A DNA stretch of 64,000 bases from Deltaproteobacteria bacterium (lineage in GTDB: Bacteria > Desulfobacterota > Desulfomonilia > UBA1062). The stretch's first letter is position 1; each line of letters starts with the position of its first letter. Below the pieces are notes generated by a model. The model was not told the DNA's origin and searched no databases. It saw only the letters and a program-made list of their open reading frames with translations. This document shows positions 60,965 to 64,000 of the stretch, in pieces. The stretch lies in assembly GCA_018433085.1 (NCBI GenBank), contig JAHDRW010000028.1, positions 130,804 through 194,803 on the forward strand, given 5' to 3'. A program made the position numbers and the translations under genes.

Positions 60965-62266
60965 CTAAAGCGGGTTTCCGCACTCGTAATCGGGATAGCG
61001 GAACAGACGGTTCTCGTAGTTTCTCAGGACGATGCCGTCTGGCTGCCTGCCTTTATAATAGTCGGGCAGCAGGGGTATCTTGCCGCCGCCGCCGGGCGCG
61101 TCGATCACGTAGTGCGGCACGGCGTAGCCCGAGGTGTGGCCTCTGAGGCCCTCGATCATCTCCAGGCCCTTGGCCACGGTGGTTCTGAAGTGGGCGGACC
61201 CGAGGATGGGATCGCACTGGTAGAGATAGTACGGCCTCACCCGGACCTTGAGCAGCCCGTGATAGAGGCTTTTCAGGGTCTCGACGCAATCGTTGATGCC
61301 CTTGAGCAGCACGGTCTGGCTGCCCAGGGGGATGCCCGCGTCCGCGAGCTGGGTGCAGGCGGCCTGCGTCTCGGGGGTGAGCTCGTCGGGATGCGTGAAG
61401 TGAAGGCTTATCCACAGGGGATGGTACTTCTTGAGCATGCGCAAGAGCCTGGTGGTGATCCGCTGGGGCAGCACGGCGGGAACCTTGGTGCCGATGCGGA
61501 TGACCTCCACGTGCGGTATGCGCCTGATGCTGGAAAGGAGGAACTCCAGCTGGCTGTCCGGCAAGGTCAGCGGGTCGCCGCCGGAGATGAGGACGTCCCT
61601 GATCTCAGGCGTCGACTCGATGTAGGCGATGGCCTGCTGCCACTGTTTGATACCGCTTCTGAACTTGTGCTGGTCCCCCACCATCCGGGAGCGCGTGCAG
61701 TACCGGCAGTTGGTCGAGCAGAAGCCCGTTGTCAGGAACAGGGCGCGGTCGGGATAGCGGTGGACGAGTCCGGGCACCGGGCTCTGGTTGTCTTCCCCCA
61801 GGGGGTCTTCGGCCTCTCCGGGCGAGACGAGGTATTCCCCGGTCACCGGGATGACCGACCGGCGGATGGCCTGGAGCGGGTCGGATGGGTCGATGAGGCT
61901 CGCGTAGTACGGCGTCACCCGGAAAGGCAGCCCGGTCGAGCGACGGATGACGGCCTCGTACTCGTCCTCGGAGAGCTGGACGATCCTCTGGATCTGGTCG
62001 AGCGTGCTGATGCTGTTGCGGATCTGCCAATGCCAATTGGACCATTCGGTCTCGGTGACGTGGGGGTAAAAATCATCGATGAACTGACGTGTCCGGTTGC
62101 TGACCGGGATTCGGGCGGGAAGGGAAAACCGTCGTGCCGGTCGGGCCGGGAATAACAGGCTGCGGCTGAGAGCTGCGGATGACGATGGGGGCTCCTCCGG
62201 AACTTCGCTACCCAGGGGATCCGGGTCTTCGAGTGAAGCGGACATTGCAGGACTGCTGTTGTTCAT
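60965..62266 (-). CDS. kamA: Lysine 2,3-aminomutase-family radical SAM enzyme
   Basis: The ATG at 62264-62266 follows GGAGGAG. The 433-residue protein has the radical SAM cysteines FCSTNCRYC near residue 185 and the PLP lysine in DAPGGGGKIP near 392. Aspartates that contact the lysine side chain in clostridial aminomutase appear to be kept (YQCDP near 350 and VIDAPGG near 386), which favours lysine over glutamate. The reaction moves the alpha-amino group to the beta carbon. It leads the four-gene operon with two ligases and a GNAT. Confidence 0.93.
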   Translation of the reverse strand: MNNSSPAMSASLEDPDPLGSEVPEEPPSSSAALSRSLLFPARPARRFSLPARIPVSNRTRQFIDDFYPHVTETEWSNWHWQIRNSISTLDQIQRIVQLSEDEYEAVIRRSTGLPFRVTPYYASLIDPSDPLQAIRRSVIPVTGEYLVSPGEAEDPLGEDNQSPVPGLVHRYPDRALFLTTGFCSTNCRYCTRSRMVGDQHKFRSGIKQWQQAIAYIESTPEIRDVLISGGDPLTLPDSQLEFLLSSIRRIPHVEVIRIGTKVPAVLPQRITTRLLRMLKKYHPLWISLHFTHPDELTPETQAACTQLADAGIPLGSQTVLLKGINDCVETLKSLYHGLLKVRVRPYYLYQCDPILGSAHFRTTVAKGLEMIEGLRGHTSGYAVPHYVIDAPGGGGKIPLLPDYYKGRQPDGIVLRNYENRLFRYPDYECGNPL

Positions 62267-63037
62267 GTGCACACTCCTCCTTTGGTGGAATATCGGCAAT
62301 CTTTCCGGGGCGTATAAGGTAAAAAACGGGTACCGGCGGTACGAATGAACGGGATGACGTCAGGGGTGACGGGCGCGGTCATCATCTACGATCTGACGAA
62401 AGCACCCTGACAGGTTGTCGCGAAGCCCTGAACCATATTCCCCTTTGTCATATCCCTCACCCTACTTAATTGAAAACGTTTGTTTTTTCTTGTCCTTTTC
62501 GCCTGGCCTGCATCAATTTCGAATTATCATTTAGACCATATGGAAAAAATAGCAAGCGGGAAATGCACCTGGATGAAAATATTTTATGTCAACCTTTTTT
62601 CAACTGGGGCAATGGGGATATCATGGATATAAGGCACTGAATACCTGTATATTTATTGCAATTGAAAAATGTGCCTCCGGCAGGCGGGGCGGCCGGTCGA
62701 CCAGGGAATGACGATGCATGCATTCTCTGCCCGCTGATCCGGGCAAGGAAGGGGCTGGGGTCCCCCGGCTGTCGCGGGGCGATATCTCCTGGCTTTTTAC
62801 CGTGGCTCTTTAGGAGCCTGCCGGAACAAGGATACACCGGTTGCCGCGGCGTGACGGTAAACGCGCGGTCTGCCGTTGCCCGGCCAGAAGGGAGGCGCTA
62901 TTTCCTTTCGGGCCTGCTCGCCCGTAGGCTTTCTGTCTCGCCGGAGCCCGGACAAAACTCATCCCGGCCGCCCCGGGGCCGCTTTGTCGCTTCACGAGAC
63001 GGACGTTTCCGGGCCGCCGCACGGGAGAATCCCCCCG
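62267..63037. other. Long intergenic region upstream of kamA
   Basis: The 771-bp gap has an AT-rich core at about 62450-62660 that probably holds the kamA operon promoter. The remainder is GC-rich with no gene-like frame. I see no riboswitch or repeat that I can name. Confidence 0.4.
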
Positions 63038-63547
63038 CTACTGGAGCTTTTCGAGGGCGGTCCTGACAAAGGCGGGGATATCGCTCGGCCGGCGGCTGGA
63101 CACCAGGTTTCCATCCACCACCACCTCCTCGTCGACAAACTCGGCGCCCGAGTTCTTGATGTCCTGGATGATGGATTTCCACCCCGTGACCTTCCGGTTT
63201 TTCAGCTTCTGCGCGGTGATGAGCAGCTGCGGCGCGTGGCAGATGGTGAAGACGGGTTTGCCGCTGTCCATGAAGCTGCCCGCAAAGGAAACCGCCTCGT
63301 CGTGGGCCCGGAGGTTGTCTGGAGAGTGTCCGCCGGGAATGAAGAGCGCATCGAAATCGGCCGGCGAGGTGTCGGCCGCCGACTCGTCGATGTGCACCCT
63401 GGTCCCCTTTTTCTTGCCCGACACATCCTTTCCCTTTTCGATGCCCACGTGGACGAGCTGGTGCCCGTTCTCCCTGAATTTTTCCGCAGGCTCGGAGTAT
63501 TCAACGTCTTCGAACTGTTCGTCTATGAGTACGGCTATTCTGGCCAT
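63038..63547 (-). CDS. DJ-1/PfpI family protein
   Basis: The start at 63545-63547 has AGGAGG upstream. The 169-residue protein has the conserved glutamate in EQFEDVEYSEP, the nucleophile elbow ICHAPQLL with cysteine near 100, and the family end VVVDGNLVSSRRPSDIPAF. This matches PfpI/YhbO-type proteins, which are chaperones, deglycases or peptidases and respond to stress. It stands alone. Confidence 0.94.
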   Translation of the reverse strand: MARIAVLIDEQFEDVEYSEPAEKFRENGHQLVHVGIEKGKDVSGKKKGTRVHIDESAADTSPADFDALFIPGGHSPDNLRAHDEAVSFAGSFMDSGKPVFTICHAPQLLITAQKLKNRKVTGWKSIIQDIKNSGAEFVDEEVVVDGNLVSSRRPSDIPAFVRTALEKLQ

Positions 63548-63891
63548 GGCACGCCTCCTGGTTATTATTCCGCCGGGCGTGGCTCCCTGTACCGGCGCAG
63601 CAGGGCCGCCCGGGGGTTCATCGCACGGGAGATGCCCGCGAAATGGTCCCCCTGATTCATCCAATATACGTGCCATGGTGCGCGGTCCCTTCAAAAGCGC
63701 AGGGAAATCGGGGATACAGGTCATCCAGGCCCATTTTGCGGCCGGAGGCCTTCACGTCTGGGGAATGTTTTTCCCCACAGGACAGGTATCGCCCGGAGCT
63801 AAGCCGGATACTCCAGCGCGCCGGAGTTTTCTTACAGCAGGACAGGAGTCTTTTTCCGCAGGACTTCCGCTGAAGCGGCAATAAGGATAAT
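63548..63891. other. Intergenic region before the terminal repeats
   Basis: About 340 bp with no gene that I can support. The right part leads into the direct repeats and the long hairpin. Confidence 0.4.
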
Positions 63892-63935
63892 AAGGATCGG
63901 GGTCAAGGATCGGGGTCACATAAGGATCGGGGTCA
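63892..63935. repeat. Three direct copies of a 14-bp repeat
   Basis: The sequence AAGGATCGGGGTCA occurs at 63892-63905, 63905-63918 and 63922-63935. The third copy runs into the left arm of the long hairpin. Confidence 0.9.
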
Positions 63936-63984
63936 GGTCTCAACATATGACACTGGAAGTGTCATATGTTGAGACCTGACCCCG
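63928..63984. repeat. Perfect 27-bp-stem hairpin at the window edge
   Basis: The arm from 63928 to 63954 is fully complementary to 63958-63984, leaving a 3-base loop (GGA). The arms contain GGGGTCAGGTCTCAACATAT on the left and the reverse complement on the right. Such palindromes occur next to REP-associated or IS200-like transposases in several phyla. A TGGAAGT repeat at 63994-64000 suggests that another unit follows beyond the window. Confidence 0.85.
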
Positions 63985-64000
63985 TGACCCCTCTGGAAGT

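Overview
The window comes from a GC-rich (about 60%) Gram-negative anaerobe, most likely a Desulfobacterota (former Deltaproteobacteria) lineage. The pointers are a tungsten-type aldehyde ferredoxin oxidoreductase (AOR) next to several Tat-exported polyferredoxins and a HybA/HybB-like membrane module, formate-tetrahydrofolate ligase, outer-membrane protein genes, MetX/MetW/MetY methionine synthesis and many Tat leaders. The taxonomic placement is inference. I found no rRNA, tRNA or CRISPR array.

Layout. 1-3387 (minus strand): a respiratory-type operon with a HybA-like polyferredoxin, a HybB/NrfD-like membrane protein, a Tat polyferredoxin, a possible small ORF and a second Tat polyferredoxin cut by the window edge. 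4249-6768 (minus): a Tat polyferredoxin plus AOR, with a clear sigma70-type promoter. 7329-10027 (plus): an alpha/beta hydrolase, panB, panC and a small membrane protein. 9996-14643 (minus): metX, metW, metY, an MBL-fold hydrolase and a NifU-like scaffold. 14881-22395: MATE exporter, coiled-coil membrane protein, mazG, a DUF2868/DUF3482 membrane-GTPase pair, an unknown protein and a DUF2062 protein. 22648-26625: pseudopilin, HD-GYP sensor, lipoprotein and a frameshifted PilY1-like VWA gene. 26634-29488 (minus): an endonuclease/exonuclease/phosphatase family protein and a phospholipase D-VTT fusion. 29841-36600 (minus): a trehalose-from-glycogen operon (glgX/treX, treY, treZ).

37085-42231: a small unknown gene with its own terminator, an orphan NarL-type regulator, an ACT-ACT-SerB-like protein that has lost most catalytic residues, formate-THF ligase, and a TetR regulator whose promoter overlaps a near-perfect operator. 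42397-47580: an RND/MMPL exporter, a LolA-like lipoprotein-sorting protein and a DUF1302-type outer-membrane protein, which look like an envelope lipid-transport system. 48104-48404: a potassium-channel relic with its middle deleted. 48452-55943: a YcgN-type protein, then the complete phosphate regulon in the transcribed order phoB-phoR-pstS-pstC-pstA-pstB-phoU. 56144-58972: an M23 peptidase, a small membrane protein and a GNAT.

58427-62266 (minus) is a tight four-gene operon: a lysine 2,3-aminomutase-type radical SAM enzyme, two D-Ala-D-Ala-ligase-like ATP-grasp enzymes and a GNAT. It looks like a pathway for a beta-lysine-containing small peptide or conjugate and is my best candidate for an undescribed system. 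The window ends with a DJ-1/PfpI protein and, at 63892-64000, direct repeats leading into a perfect 27-bp-stem hairpin, probably the edge of a repeat or mobile element.
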